From contig NZ_QNQT01000002.1 of assembly GCF_003362805.1 (NCBI RefSeq), positions 558,001-622,000 of the forward strand: DNA of 64,000 bases, given 5' to 3'. Of the stretch, positions 25,664 to 34,749 are shown piece by piece. This DNA is from Neobacillus piezotolerans (GTDB taxonomy: Bacteria > Bacillota > Bacilli > Bacillales > Cytobacillaceae). The translations under genes were made by a program, and so were the position numbers. Every line of letters begins with the position of its first letter. The first letter of the stretch is position 1. The notes under the pieces were generated by a model. The model was not told the DNA's origin, ran no database searches, and saw nothing but the letters and a program-made list of their open reading frames with translations.

Positions 25664-26592
25664 GCGTGTTGAGATTTTTCATAGTGGATGATTCTGCCTA
25701 CATCCGTGCCATGCTGGCAAACATAATTGAGGACCATGATTTGGGGGAGGTTGCCGGCGAAGCCGAAGATGGCTCGGAAGTGTACGCCGATATTCTCGCC
25801 AGGGAAAAAATCGATATTCTTCTTATCGATCTTCTCATGCCAAATCGCGACGGAATTGAAACCGTCAGGGAAATTTCAGCATCATTCTCAGGGAAAATCG
25901 TCATGATTTCCCAAGTGGAGGCAAAAGAGCTAATCGGTGAGGCCTATTCCTTGGGGATCGACCATTATATTACAAAACCGATTAACCAGTTGGAGGTTAT
26001 CCAGGTTTTAAAAAAGGTCAGCGGGTATCTCCAGCTCGAGAAATCATTGAAAAACATCCACGAGTCGTTAAGTTTCCTGGGCATGCCAAAAGAGAGCCCC
26101 AGCCTTGTGCATAATGAAAAAAGCGCCTCGGACTCAATCGTAGCTGCCGGAAAAAACGTTTTGCTTGATTTAGGAATTTATAGTGAAAGCGGCGGAAAGG
26201 ACCTGCTTGATATGGTAAGTATTCTATATACCTTCGAAAGGGACGGAAACAAGGAAATGCCTCCGCTAAAAGAACTGTTTACCCAGGTAATGGCCAAAAG
26301 GCTGGGGAGCCATGCGTCAGCAGACGAACTAGCGAAGGAAGCCAGGGCTGGTGAACAAAGGGTCAGAAGAGCAATCCACCAGGCGCTTGACCATATTGCT
26401 TCCCTTGGGCTGACAGATTACAGCAATCCAAAGTTCGAGAAGTACGCGCCAACACTTTTCGATTATACGAATGTACGGATTAGAATGCTTGAACTTGAGA
26501 ACAAAACGCCTGGAACCTATTCAAACACAAGAATCAATATCAAAAAATTTGTTCAGGTCCTATATAACGAAGCGCTTGAAAAGATGAACTAA
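25660..26592 (+). CDS. Response regulator, GlnL (YcbB)-like
   Basis: The receiver domain (1-120) has the acidic pair DD near residue 10, phospho-acceptor Asp57 in LLIDLLMPNRDG, and Lys in YITKPIN. After a linker, the C-terminal 120 residues match the YcbB-type DNA-binding domain (GSHASADELAKEARAGEQRVRRAI, then SNTRINIKKFVQVLYNEAL), known from GlnL and not from the usual OmpR or NarL classes. The ATG overlaps the kinase stop as ATGA; GTG and TTG codons just after it are better spaced from the ribosome site AGGGG, so the true start may be 2-3 codons later. A terminator follows. Confidence 0.8.
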   Translation: MSVLRFFIVDDSAYIRAMLANIIEDHDLGEVAGEAEDGSEVYADILAREKIDILLIDLLMPNRDGIETVREISASFSGKIVMISQVEAKELIGEAYSLGIDHYITKPINQLEVIQVLKKVSGYLQLEKSLKNIHESLSFLGMPKESPSLVHNEKSASDSIVAAGKNVLLDLGIYSESGGKDLLDMVSILYTFERDGNKEMPPLKELFTQVMAKRLGSHASADELAKEARAGEQRVRRAIHQALDHIASLGLTDYSNPKFEKYAPTLFDYTNVRIRMLELENKTPGTYSNTRINIKKFVQVLYNEALEKMN

Positions 26593-26636
26593 AGGCTCTG
26601 CCCTCCCCGAAAACAAGGGAGGCAGAGCCTTTTATT
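26592..26636 (+). terminator. Terminator after the GlnL-like gene
   Basis: AAGGCTCTGCCCTCCC pairs with GGGAGGCAGAGCCTT, followed by TTATT. Confidence 0.8.
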
Positions 26637-26782
26637 GTATTCGTCCCATTCCCCCTCGGTCTGAAGTCTTAGGAAAAAATCAATCCACAGCTTCATACCC
26701 TAAAAAGGCAACTAAATTACCATAAAGAGGATGATGTTCCAGAATGTTGCTCTGGGCAATAAAAGGATGGGAGATTGGTAAT

Positions 26783-29700
26783 ATGAAAAAAGTGATTCAA
26801 TTCAGTATGAGAAATGGAGTGGCGCTGTTTTTAATGATGGCGCTGATTCTGGCTGGGGGCATCTTTTCCCTCAAAGAAATTAATATTGAAAAGTACCCGA
26901 ATGTCGACATTCCGTATTTGACGGTTGTCATTCCATACCCTGGTGCTTCGCCAGAGCAGGCAATGAAGGAGATTGGCGAACCGGTTGAACGGGAGCTGAT
27001 GAACATCGAAGGCGTAAAGAATGTATACACCGATGGGGTTGCCAATGCCGTTTATGCCACAATGGAGTTTGATATGTCCATCAATATGGATGACGGGGTA
27101 CAAATGGCCAAAGACGCCGTCGGGAAAATCGCCATGCCGGACAGCGCGAAAAATCCGGAATACATCTTGCAGGGGCCAGATCCCGATCCAGCCGTCTATA
27201 CAATTGGCGCTTATGCCGGAAAAGATGGCGCCGAAGTCCAGAAGTTTGTAAAAGAGAAACTTGTCCCAAGGCTTGAAATGATTGAGGGAGTCAGCAAAGT
27301 GGATACTGGCGGCATTGCCGATAAAAGCGTAAATATCCGTCTGCTCCCGGAAGAAATGAATAAGCGTGGCATAACGCTTGACCAGGTAAAAGCGGCGATT
27401 GCCGCGAACAATATGACAATTCCGACTGGAGATGTAAAGCTATCAGGCCAGACGCTTCCTGTCCGGGTCGGAAAGGAACTAAAGTCGCTTGAAGACATTA
27501 AAGGAGTCACCCTGTTCGGGCAGGGAACCGGGCAGCTTGAACAAATAAAGCTTAAGGAAATTGCCGATATTACATACGGCGATGAAAATAAGAGCGATTT
27601 TACCCGCATCAATGGGAAAGAAGGCGTCCGGCTCGGAATCATCGTGGAAGGCGGAGCCAATGTTGTATCGATTGTTGAGAAGGCAAAGGAAGAAATCAAA
27701 AAAGCAGACCTTCCCGAGGGAGTGAAAATTGATGTCCTGAGGGACCAGTCGATTGAGATCAAAGATTCTGTTTACGCGATGCTGCGTGAAGCACTGCTAG
27801 GTTCTTTAATGGCTGTCATCGTAACCTTCCTTTTCCTAAGGAATTTGCGCTCGACGCTCATTGCCATCATTTCAATTCCGCTGTCAATTTTCGCATCTTT
27901 TACCGTTTTGAATATGCTTGGCTATACACTCAACATCATGACGCTCGCGGGTATCGCGGTTGCCGTCGGCCGCGTCGTCGATGATTCGATTGTTGTCATT
28001 GAAAATGTATTCAGAAGGGTCCGCGCCGCGAAAGACCGCGACGAAAAGCTTGTCGAAGAGGCAACGAGGGAAGTGGCGTCCGCCATCACCTCTTCAACGA
28101 TCACCACAGTGGCGGTATTTTTGCCAATGGCATTCGTCCCTGGAATCATCGGGAAGTTCTTCGCGCCGCTTGCCTGGACAATCGTGATTTCCCTGCTGTT
28201 CTCGCTTCTTGTCGCGGTTACAGTCGTCCCGCTTATGTCTAAATTATTCCTTCTAAAGCTCTCGCCGAAAGAGCATAAAGAAGGGATCATTCAAAAAAGC
28301 TACCGCACATCTTTGAAATGGGTTTTGAGCCACCGCGCATTGACCCTTGCGGCATCGATTATACTTCTCGCGGGAACGGCCGTACTCATTGCGCCGAAAC
28401 TTGGCACAACGTTTTTGCCGCAGGAACGGGTAAGCAACTATGACGTGAGAATGACAATGGACAAAGGCGCATCCCCTGAAAAAACGAGTGAAGCGGCCAG
28501 TGCAGTCGAAGACATTTTATTGGAAAAAGACGAAGTCAAACTCGTCAGCACGAGCGTGAACGGCCAATTCGGAAGCGCTTCGATCAGCTTCGAGATTAAA
28601 GATTCAGTCAAGGATGCTGATGGCTTTATAAAAGATTTGCGTGCGCAATTTGAAAAGCTGGATGCAGCGAAGGAAATCTCCGTGACAGGAGTGGGCGATT
28701 TCGCAGGAGGAGCCCAGTCCCAATATGTCCTTGTAGTGAACGGCTCGGATTTTGAAGACATCAAGGCTGCCAGCAAAGACATCGTAAGCGAGCTGAAAGG
28801 AATCAATGGCATGGCGGATGTCCAGTCCTCGCTTGAAGGGGATGAGCCTGAAATCCAAATTGATTTAAATGAACAGAAGCTTGCGGAGAACGGGCTGATG
28901 CCGGCGATGGTCGGAAAAAGCCTTCGTGACCTCATTAACGGGGACGTTGTTACGACAATGTCCATTGATGAAAATAAAACAGATGTCAGGCTTGACTTAA
29001 AAATGGATGCAATCGCCTCGCTGGAGGAGCTAGGCGAACAGGAAATTACAAATATGATGGGAATGCCGATCAAATTGAAGGACATCGGCGTACTGAAGCG
29101 CGGAAAAAACCGGACGGTCATCACCCACTTGAACCAAAATGAATACGTCATGGTCTTCGGGCAAATCACCGACAGCAAAACCGGCGATATCGCGAAGAAG
29201 GCCGACAAGGCGATAGCCAGCCTGGATTTGCCAAACAGCGTTAACTATTACAAGGAAGGCGCTTCGGCTGCGATGGAAGAAGGCTTTAAAAATATGGCGA
29301 TTGCCATCATCGTCAGCATCCTGCTCGTTTATCTTGTGATGGTCATCGCGTTCGGCGAGGGGAAAGCACCGTTTGTGATTCTGTTCTCGATTCCATTCTC
29401 GTTGATTGGCGCACTGATCGGGCTGTACATTGTCAACGAGCCGATCGGAATGCCGGCACTGATCGGGCTGCTGATGCTGAATGGAATTGTTGTAACGAAT
29501 GCCATCGTCCTTGTCGATAAAGTGAAGCAATTCGAGAAACAAGGCCTTGCTGCGAGAGAGGCATTGCTTGAGGCCGGAGTCATCCGGATCAGGCCGATCC
29601 TCATGACGGCAATCGCCACGGTTGGTGCGTTAATTCCGATGGCGGTATCGAGCCATGCCGGCATCGTCTCGTCTTCGATGGCAGTCGTTGTCATCGGCGG

Positions 29701-29857
29701 GCTTGCTACTTCGACCCTTTTGACACTTTTCATTGTGCCGGTCATGTACAGCCTCTTTAATCCTAAGAAGAAAGTGGCGGAAACTGTACCGGAAAGTGAA
29801 AAAGAGGTCAAGGAAAAACCACTGAAAGGCGTCATCATCACAACAAAACCTGTTTAA
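26783..29857 (+). CDS. RND-family efflux transporter (SwrC/AcrB-like)
   Basis: A 1024-aa RND pump with twelve membrane spans and two large extracytoplasmic loops. The proton-relay aspartates lie in AVAVGRVVDDSIVVIENV (fourth span). The start of span 1 (MRNGVALFLMMALILAGG) and the porter motif IPYPGASPEQAMKEIGEPVE are typical. No membrane-fusion protein or outer-membrane gene is nearby, as expected for Gram-positive members such as Bacillus SwrC/YerP, which export surfactin or other lipophilic compounds. I start at the ATG at 26783 with GGGAG 9 bases before it. Confidence 0.85.
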   Translation: MKKVIQFSMRNGVALFLMMALILAGGIFSLKEINIEKYPNVDIPYLTVVIPYPGASPEQAMKEIGEPVERELMNIEGVKNVYTDGVANAVYATMEFDMSINMDDGVQMAKDAVGKIAMPDSAKNPEYILQGPDPDPAVYTIGAYAGKDGAEVQKFVKEKLVPRLEMIEGVSKVDTGGIADKSVNIRLLPEEMNKRGITLDQVKAAIAANNMTIPTGDVKLSGQTLPVRVGKELKSLEDIKGVTLFGQGTGQLEQIKLKEIADITYGDENKSDFTRINGKEGVRLGIIVEGGANVVSIVEKAKEEIKKADLPEGVKIDVLRDQSIEIKDSVYAMLREALLGSLMAVIVTFLFLRNLRSTLIAIISIPLSIFASFTVLNMLGYTLNIMTLAGIAVAVGRVVDDSIVVIENVFRRVRAAKDRDEKLVEEATREVASAITSSTITTVAVFLPMAFVPGIIGKFFAPLAWTIVISLLFSLLVAVTVVPLMSKLFLLKLSPKEHKEGIIQKSYRTSLKWVLSHRALTLAASIILLAGTAVLIAPKLGTTFLPQERVSNYDVRMTMDKGASPEKTSEAASAVEDILLEKDEVKLVSTSVNGQFGSASISFEIKDSVKDADGFIKDLRAQFEKLDAAKEISVTGVGDFAGGAQSQYVLVVNGSDFEDIKAASKDIVSELKGINGMADVQSSLEGDEPEIQIDLNEQKLAENGLMPAMVGKSLRDLINGDVVTTMSIDENKTDVRLDLKMDAIASLEELGEQEITNMMGMPIKLKDIGVLKRGKNRTVITHLNQNEYVMVFGQITDSKTGDIAKKADKAIASLDLPNSVNYYKEGASAAMEEGFKNMAIAIIVSILLVYLVMVIAFGEGKAPFVILFSIPFSLIGALIGLYIVNEPIGMPALIGLLMLNGIVVTNAIVLVDKVKQFEKQGLAAREALLEAGVIRIRPILMTAIATVGALIPMAVSSHAGIVSSSMAVVVIGGLATSTLLTLFIVPVMYSLFNPKKKVAETVPESEKEVKEKPLKGVIITTKPV

Positions 29858-29965
29858 ATTAGATTGAAATCAGAAAAATAAAAAAATTACCAGTTCAAAA
29901 TCCGTGAAGTTGTTCAAGAAGTATGATATAAAGGTATAGGATAAAAAAATACACGTATCTTGGAG

Positions 29966-30016
29966 GAGCCTGTCACCAAGGGGAAGAGTCTGCCCTTTGG
30001 TGGCAGGCTCTTTTTG
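29966..30016 (+). terminator. Strong terminator between the RND and antiporter genes
   Basis: GAGCCTGTCACCAAGGG pairs with CCCTTTGGTGGCAGGCTC (one wobble, one bulge) and TTTTT follows. It lies 109 bp after the RND stop and 36 bp before the antiporter start, so it could end the RND transcript or act as a leader attenuator for the antiporter. A GATATAAAGG box near 29922 is a possible promoter for such a leader. Confidence 0.7.
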
Positions 30017-30051
30017 TATTTTTTTTAAAAAAATTGAAGGGGTGGGAAAGA

Positions 30052-31209
30052 GTGTTAATACTGCAACTGGCAATTATTCTAATTGCTTCAAAATTAGCCG
30101 GCAGCCTAAGTGTCCGGCTCGGGCAGCCATCCGTTCTCGGCAAGCTGCTAATTGGCATCATCCTTGGCCCATCCGTCCTTGGCCTTGTAAATGAAACGGC
30201 GACGCTGGCCCAGTTAAGCCAAATAGGTGTAATCCTCCTTATGTTTATCGCGGGGCTCGAAACTGATATTGATGACTTCAAAAAATCCGGCAAAGCAGCT
30301 TCCTTTGTCGGGTTTGGTGGAATTATCTTCCCGCTTGTAGGGGGGTATTTAGTCGGGGGATTGTACGGCCTGACTACTTTCGAATCCTGGTTTCTTGGCC
30401 TATTGCTTTCGGCAACGAGCGTAAGCATCTCGGTCCAGGCTCTAAAGGAACTGAATCAGCTCCAATCCCGCGAAGGGACGGCAATCATGGGGGCTGCGGT
30501 CATCGATGACGTCGTCGTAATTATCGCCTTGGCCTTCCTGATGAGCTTTGCGGGAGGGGATGTAAATCTAACCACCGTCATCCTAAAGAAAGTTGTTTTC
30601 TTTGCCGCGGCAATTCTTGTCGGCTGGAAGGCCGTCCCATGGTTCCTGGAGAAATTCGGAGGTCTGAAGGTTACGGAAACAGTCATTTCTTCCGCATTGA
30701 TCATCTGTTTTGTTTTTGCGTACTTCGCGGAATACACAGGGGTAGCAGCCATTATCGGGGCATACATCGCCGGAGTGGCAATCAGCGTTACGAAATTTAA
30801 GGAAGAGGTTTTTGAAAAAGTAGAGACTATCAGCTATTCCTTGTTCGTCCCTGTATTTTTCACCTCAATCGGCATTTCGGCTGAATTCAGCGGAATTGGG
30901 GATAACATCACCCTGATTGTCGTTCTTACGGTCCTGGCGATTTTAACAAAATTGGCAGGGGCAGCCTTCGGGGCGAGATTATCCGGGTTTGGATGGAACA
31001 GCTCGATGGGGATAGGCTCTGCGATGGTTTCCCGCGGGGAAGTGGCCTTGATTATCGCATCCATCGGCCTTGAGTCCAAGCTTTTGACTCAGGATTTGTT
31101 CGCAACTCTTGTTGTTGTTATTTTGATTACAACAATCGTGACCCCGCCAATGATGAAAGTATTCTTCAGCCGCGGGCAGAAAAGTGCGGAACCTGTTCAT
31201 TTGAATTAA
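30052..31209 (+). CDS. Cation:proton antiporter, CPA2 family (KefB/NapA-like)
   Basis: A 385-aa membrane protein with about 12 spans. The family shows in the N-terminal GQPSVLGKLLIGIILGPSVLG, in FIAGLETDIDDFKKSG and in the ion-binding AAVIDDVVVIIALAF (paired aspartates, as in NapA-type electrogenic antiporters). It has no TrkA-N or TrkA-C regulatory domain. The GTG at 30052 is preceded by AAGGGGTGG with a 6-base gap. It exchanges Na+ or K+ for protons; the ion is not determined. Confidence 0.8.
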   Translation: MLILQLAIILIASKLAGSLSVRLGQPSVLGKLLIGIILGPSVLGLVNETATLAQLSQIGVILLMFIAGLETDIDDFKKSGKAASFVGFGGIIFPLVGGYLVGGLYGLTTFESWFLGLLLSATSVSISVQALKELNQLQSREGTAIMGAAVIDDVVVIIALAFLMSFAGGDVNLTTVILKKVVFFAAAILVGWKAVPWFLEKFGGLKVTETVISSALIICFVFAYFAEYTGVAAIIGAYIAGVAISVTKFKEEVFEKVETISYSLFVPVFFTSIGISAEFSGIGDNITLIVVLTVLAILTKLAGAAFGARLSGFGWNSSMGIGSAMVSRGEVALIIASIGLESKLLTQDLFATLVVVILITTIVTPPMMKVFFSRGQKSAEPVHLN

Positions 31210-31250
31210 GTGGTTCCAGGAAAGCAGGGATGGATACGTCCGCCTAAAAA

Positions 31251-31285
31251 GAGCCTGCCGGCCTCAAGCTGGCAGGCCACTTTTT
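31251..31285. terminator. Terminator between the antiporter and TM2 genes
   Basis: GCCTGCCGGC pairs with GCTGGCAGGC, with T or A runs on both sides; it serves both convergent genes. Confidence 0.75.
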
Positions 31286-31288
31286 ACA

Positions 31289-31498
31289 TTAAACCTCTTC
31301 AGTTATCGGGATGCCATTCTTATCCTTGAAGCTTCCCGTCAAAATCAAAATCAGGTCTATCAGCACCCATATGCCGAAGCCCCCAAAAGTCAATAATTGC
31401 AGGATTCCAGTGCCGACCTTCCCGACATAAAAACGGTGCGCCCCGAGCCCCCCTAAAAAGAGGCAAAGCACAAGCGCAATAATTCTTCGTTGATTCAT
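31289..31498 (-). CDS. TM2 domain protein
   Basis: A 69-aa membrane protein made almost wholly of a TM2 domain: two hydrophobic helices joined by [17 protein letters not shown], with the conserved GGLGAHRFY start and [13 protein letters not shown] second helix. I start at the ATG at 31498 behind GGGGG; the open frame runs 25 codons further up without a ribosome site. Function of this domain in bacteria is unknown. Confidence 0.8.
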   Translation of the reverse strand: MNQRRIIALVLCLFLGGLGAHRFYVGKVGTGILQLLTFGGFGIWVLIDLILILTGSFKDKNGIPITEEV

Positions 31499-31744
31499 TT
31501 TCCAATCCCCCTTATAAATATAGTATTTCACACTAAAGAAGAGAGGCTGCGCTTTTCCTTTTATTGTATCCATATTCCCCGGCGTGCTATTCCATTAACC
31601 AATTTCCAGTTGTCTTTCAACGGAGATCTTCAAGGCCCTCCTTTGCCGCCCGCCAGCCGCTGTGAGCATCGTTTTAGGCGGGACCCCTAGGAGTGCGAAG
31701 GCGCCACCTCATTCCCCAGTAATCCTCGTCATTTCCACGATAAT

Positions 31745-31786
31745 AGAAAAAGAGCCGTGACGGGTTCCTTAGTTCGTCACAGCCCT
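31745..31786 (-). terminator. Terminator overlapping the end of the GGDEF gene
   Basis: On the minus strand AGGGCTGTGACG pairs with CGTCACGGCTCT, followed by TTTTT. The 5' arm contains the last codons of the coding region. Confidence 0.75.
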
Positions 31787-33238
31787 GAACATTGACTTTT
31801 CCTTATACATTTCCTTATCGGCCAGTTCGATGATTTCCTCGGCTGTCATCTTATTTCCTGGAGTAAAGTGGTAAAGCCCGTAGCTGGCCGAAAGCTGGAA
31901 ATCCTTTTGCATTGTGGAATTGAGGATTTCAAACTCGACCGTAATTGCATCCCATGTTTTCCTGACCCCATCGGGATTTTTTTCGGTAAAGATAATTACA
32001 AATTCATCCCCGCCAAGCCTGAAAAAGACATCATCAGCGTTGATTTGGCCAGATATAACATCACAAATCAGTTTAATCATTTCGTCACCGACATTGTGCC
32101 CGTACCTGTCATTAACCGTTTTTAAATTATTAATATCAACAAAGCAGAGCGTAAATTCACGTCCTACGGATGAAAGCGTTCGCTGTTCCAGAATTTCAAT
32201 TCCGCGGCGCCGGTTCATAATCCCGGTCAGCGTATCAAGCGTTGCCTGACGGTGAAGCTCTTCTTCCTTCTTTTTAAAATTCGTAATATCGGAAACGCCA
32301 ATCAGCACACACGGCTGCTCCATATAATCGATCGGCTCTAAATTAAGCATCGCCCATTTTGGGGAACCATCAGAATCCGTATATTCAATCTCAAAATTCT
32401 GTAGGTATCCGGTATGTTTGAGTTTTTCAAAAATCTCCTGTTTTTCCTCAATTTTCGGAAACAGGAAATCGGCGTTCAATTCATGCAATGGGACTGTTCC
32501 GGTTTGATAAAATTCCGTTGCCTGCCTGTTCATCAGGACGATTTTATTTTCCTCGAGGTTTGCCAAAAGCAGTGGAGACGGGTTCATGCTAAAAAGCCTT
32601 CTGAAGCTCTCTTCCTTGCCTTTCAGCTTTTCCTCATTGATATAGATTTGCTTTTGGAACATGTAAAAGCTGTAGCAGATTAGTAAGGATACAGCCGCGG
32701 CCCCTGAAGCGTTCAATTGCTTGGCGAGCAGCGTATAGTAGTTTTCGTTTACTTCCGGCAATACCGCCAAAAAGAGTGCGTGTACACATGCGAGCATGAT
32801 TGAAAAATGGAACGGCCTGAGCGGGAATACGGCAGCTGCTGAAATGATGACAATCACATAGGCGGCAATCGTGCCGGTCAGCATCTGGCTGTTGATTGAA
32901 GCGGCCGCGCCGGCGGCCAGATAAAAAGCTATATATGTATAGTTGATAAATCGTTTGTTCATGCTCCATCTTTTTTTGCGCAAGTATAAAAAAATCACCG
33001 AGGCAAAAAAGCACACCGTGTGGATAATGAACAAATTCATCCTGTATATTATGCCTCCGAGATCCCGTAAAAGAAAAAAGTCAACAGCGAACATCAATGG
33101 ATAGGAAGCGGCCAAAAGAAGGGAAACCAGTTTAATCCTCTCAAAGATGAGGCCATCGACATGGTGATGGAAAGTACGGCTGGCGTTCCGATCCTTAAAG
33201 GACGGTTTTAAAAGTTTGCTCAGTGGCCTCATGGGCAT
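31769..33238 (-). CDS. Membrane PAS-GGDEF diguanylate cyclase
   Basis: Makes cyclic di-GMP from two GTP. The 489-aa protein has about six membrane spans in the first 200 residues, a PAS domain (about 215-330, with NPSPLLLANLEENKIVLMN) and a GGDEF domain (about 335-489). The active site GGDEF in FFRLGGDEFVIIF is intact. The RxxD inhibitory site five residues upstream is absent, so product inhibition is not expected. Two ATG codons (residues 1 and 3) fit the AGGA site about equally. It is monocistronic. Confidence 0.85.
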   Translation of the reverse strand: MPMRPLSKLLKPSFKDRNASRTFHHHVDGLIFERIKLVSLLLAASYPLMFAVDFFLLRDLGGIIYRMNLFIIHTVCFFASVIFLYLRKKRWSMNKRFINYTYIAFYLAAGAAASINSQMLTGTIAAYVIVIISAAAVFPLRPFHFSIMLACVHALFLAVLPEVNENYYTLLAKQLNASGAAAVSLLICYSFYMFQKQIYINEEKLKGKEESFRRLFSMNPSPLLLANLEENKIVLMNRQATEFYQTGTVPLHELNADFLFPKIEEKQEIFEKLKHTGYLQNFEIEYTDSDGSPKWAMLNLEPIDYMEQPCVLIGVSDITNFKKKEEELHRQATLDTLTGIMNRRRGIEILEQRTLSSVGREFTLCFVDINNLKTVNDRYGHNVGDEMIKLICDVISGQINADDVFFRLGGDEFVIIFTEKNPDGVRKTWDAITVEFEILNSTMQKDFQLSASYGLYHFTPGNKMTAEEIIELADKEMYKEKSMFRAVTN

Positions 33239-33342
33239 CGTTCCTTTTATTTTGATAAACTTATTATTATTTTACCATATTTTTCATAAAAGTTAGTAAT
33301 AACATATAGGTTTTCTATTATTTTTCAAAATCGTGACATTAG

Positions 33343-33368
33343 GAAACCCCTCCCAGCCGGGAGGGGCA
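33343..33368 (-). terminator. Terminator after the alcohol dehydrogenase gene
   Basis: CCCCTCCC pairs with GGGAGGGG on the minus strand; only a short TTT run follows. Confidence 0.6.
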
Positions 33369-33385
33369 TGTTATGCTTGGAATCA

Positions 33386-34531
33386 CTATGGTTTAAGGAC
33401 TACTTTAACGACATTATCCTCGTGGTCATTGAAAATTTGATAGGCTTTCGCTGCTTCATCAAGCGGGAGCCGGTGTGTGATAATTTCAGTCGGGTCCAAT
33501 TGGCCGCTTGTAATCTTGTCAAAAAGAAGCGGCATGTAATGGATTACCGGTGCCTGTCCCATTTTCAACGTCAGGTTTCGTTCCCAAATATGTCCGAGCG
33601 GGAATGCGTTGAATAGTGCGGAATAAATCCCAGTCAGCTGAATGGTTCCGAATTTCCTGGCCGCATTCATGGCAATTTCAATCGCGCTGATCGTACCACC
33701 CTGCAGATGAAGCTTTTGCTGGACTTTTTCCATCGCGGATTTCTTTCCATCTATTCCGACACAGTCGATGACAACCTCAGCACCGCCGTTTGTCAGCTCG
33801 CGCAGGAATTTTCCCGTATCGTCATGATCCTCGAAATTGCAAATTTCAACATTGTTCATTTGTTTCGCTTTAAGGAGCCTATAGGGCAAATGGTCAACAG
33901 CGATGACACGCTTTGCGCCTTTCATCCAGGCGAACTTCTGGGTCATCAGGCCGACCGGTCCGCAGCCTAGGACAATCACAGTATCCCCCGCTTTTACTCC
34001 CGCGTTTTCGACACTCCAATAAGCTGTCGGCAAAACATCCGACAGGAACAGAACTGCTTCATCCTCTAGCTCGCATGATTCGGGAATGACAAACGGCATA
34101 AAGTTTCCGTAAGGCACCCTTAAGTATTCAGCCTGCCCGCCGGGATAATCCCCGTATCGCTCCGTGAAGCCAAGGTAGCCCGCGGAATCAAGAAGAGGAT
34201 TCGGGTTTGAGTTGTCGCACTGGCTTTCCATTTCATGTTTGCAGAAAAAGCATTCGCCGCACGATACATTGAATGGGATGACGACGCGGTCGCCTTTTTT
34301 CACCTTTGTGACTTCAGGGCCTACTTCCTCAACAATTCCCATCGGCTCGTGCCCGATTACATAGCCGGGACGGGTCGGGACAGCCCCAAGGTAAATGTGC
34401 AAGTCCGATCCGCAAATCGCGGTTGATGTAATCCGGACAATAATATCATCATTTTTTTCAATCTTCGGGTAGTCCACTTTTTTCACTTGTATATCCTTTG
34501 CGCCTTGAAACGTAACAGCTTTCATTTCCAA
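33386..34531 (-). CDS. Zinc-dependent alcohol dehydrogenase (MDR family)
   Basis: A 381-aa NAD(P)-dependent dehydrogenase. Catalytic zinc ligands are seen in AICGSDLH and GHEPMGIVEEVG; the structural zinc cluster is CGECFFCKHEMESQC. The nucleotide-binding loop is VIVLGCGPVGLM. The sequence resembles the glutathione-independent formaldehyde dehydrogenase and threonine dehydrogenase-like branch. The substrate is not clear. An ATG is preceded by AGGAGG-like sequence and the gene is alone. Confidence 0.8.
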   Translation of the reverse strand: MEMKAVTFQGAKDIQVKKVDYPKIEKNDDIIVRITSTAICGSDLHIYLGAVPTRPGYVIGHEPMGIVEEVGPEVTKVKKGDRVVIPFNVSCGECFFCKHEMESQCDNSNPNPLLDSAGYLGFTERYGDYPGGQAEYLRVPYGNFMPFVIPESCELEDEAVLFLSDVLPTAYWSVENAGVKAGDTVIVLGCGPVGLMTQKFAWMKGAKRVIAVDHLPYRLLKAKQMNNVEICNFEDHDDTGKFLRELTNGGAEVVIDCVGIDGKKSAMEKVQQKLHLQGGTISAIEIAMNAARKFGTIQLTGIYSALFNAFPLGHIWERNLTLKMGQAPVIHYMPLLFDKITSGQLDPTEIITHRLPLDEAAKAYQIFNDHEDNVVKVVLKP

Positions 34532-34749
34532 CCTCCTAGCAATGGAATATTACCCTATACCCTGTATCTCGGTCCATATGTATATTTTTTTCGGATTCAA
34601 CTGTGGTATTGAACGATGGTTTTTCGAAGGGGCAAAGGGAAGATTAAACCTACGGGATTACAAAATGTGTGAAAAAAGGAAAATAGTCCGTATTTTTCAG
34701 CGGGCATTAGTGGTAAAATTTCCGCGACACCAGGAAAGGATGTGCATCA

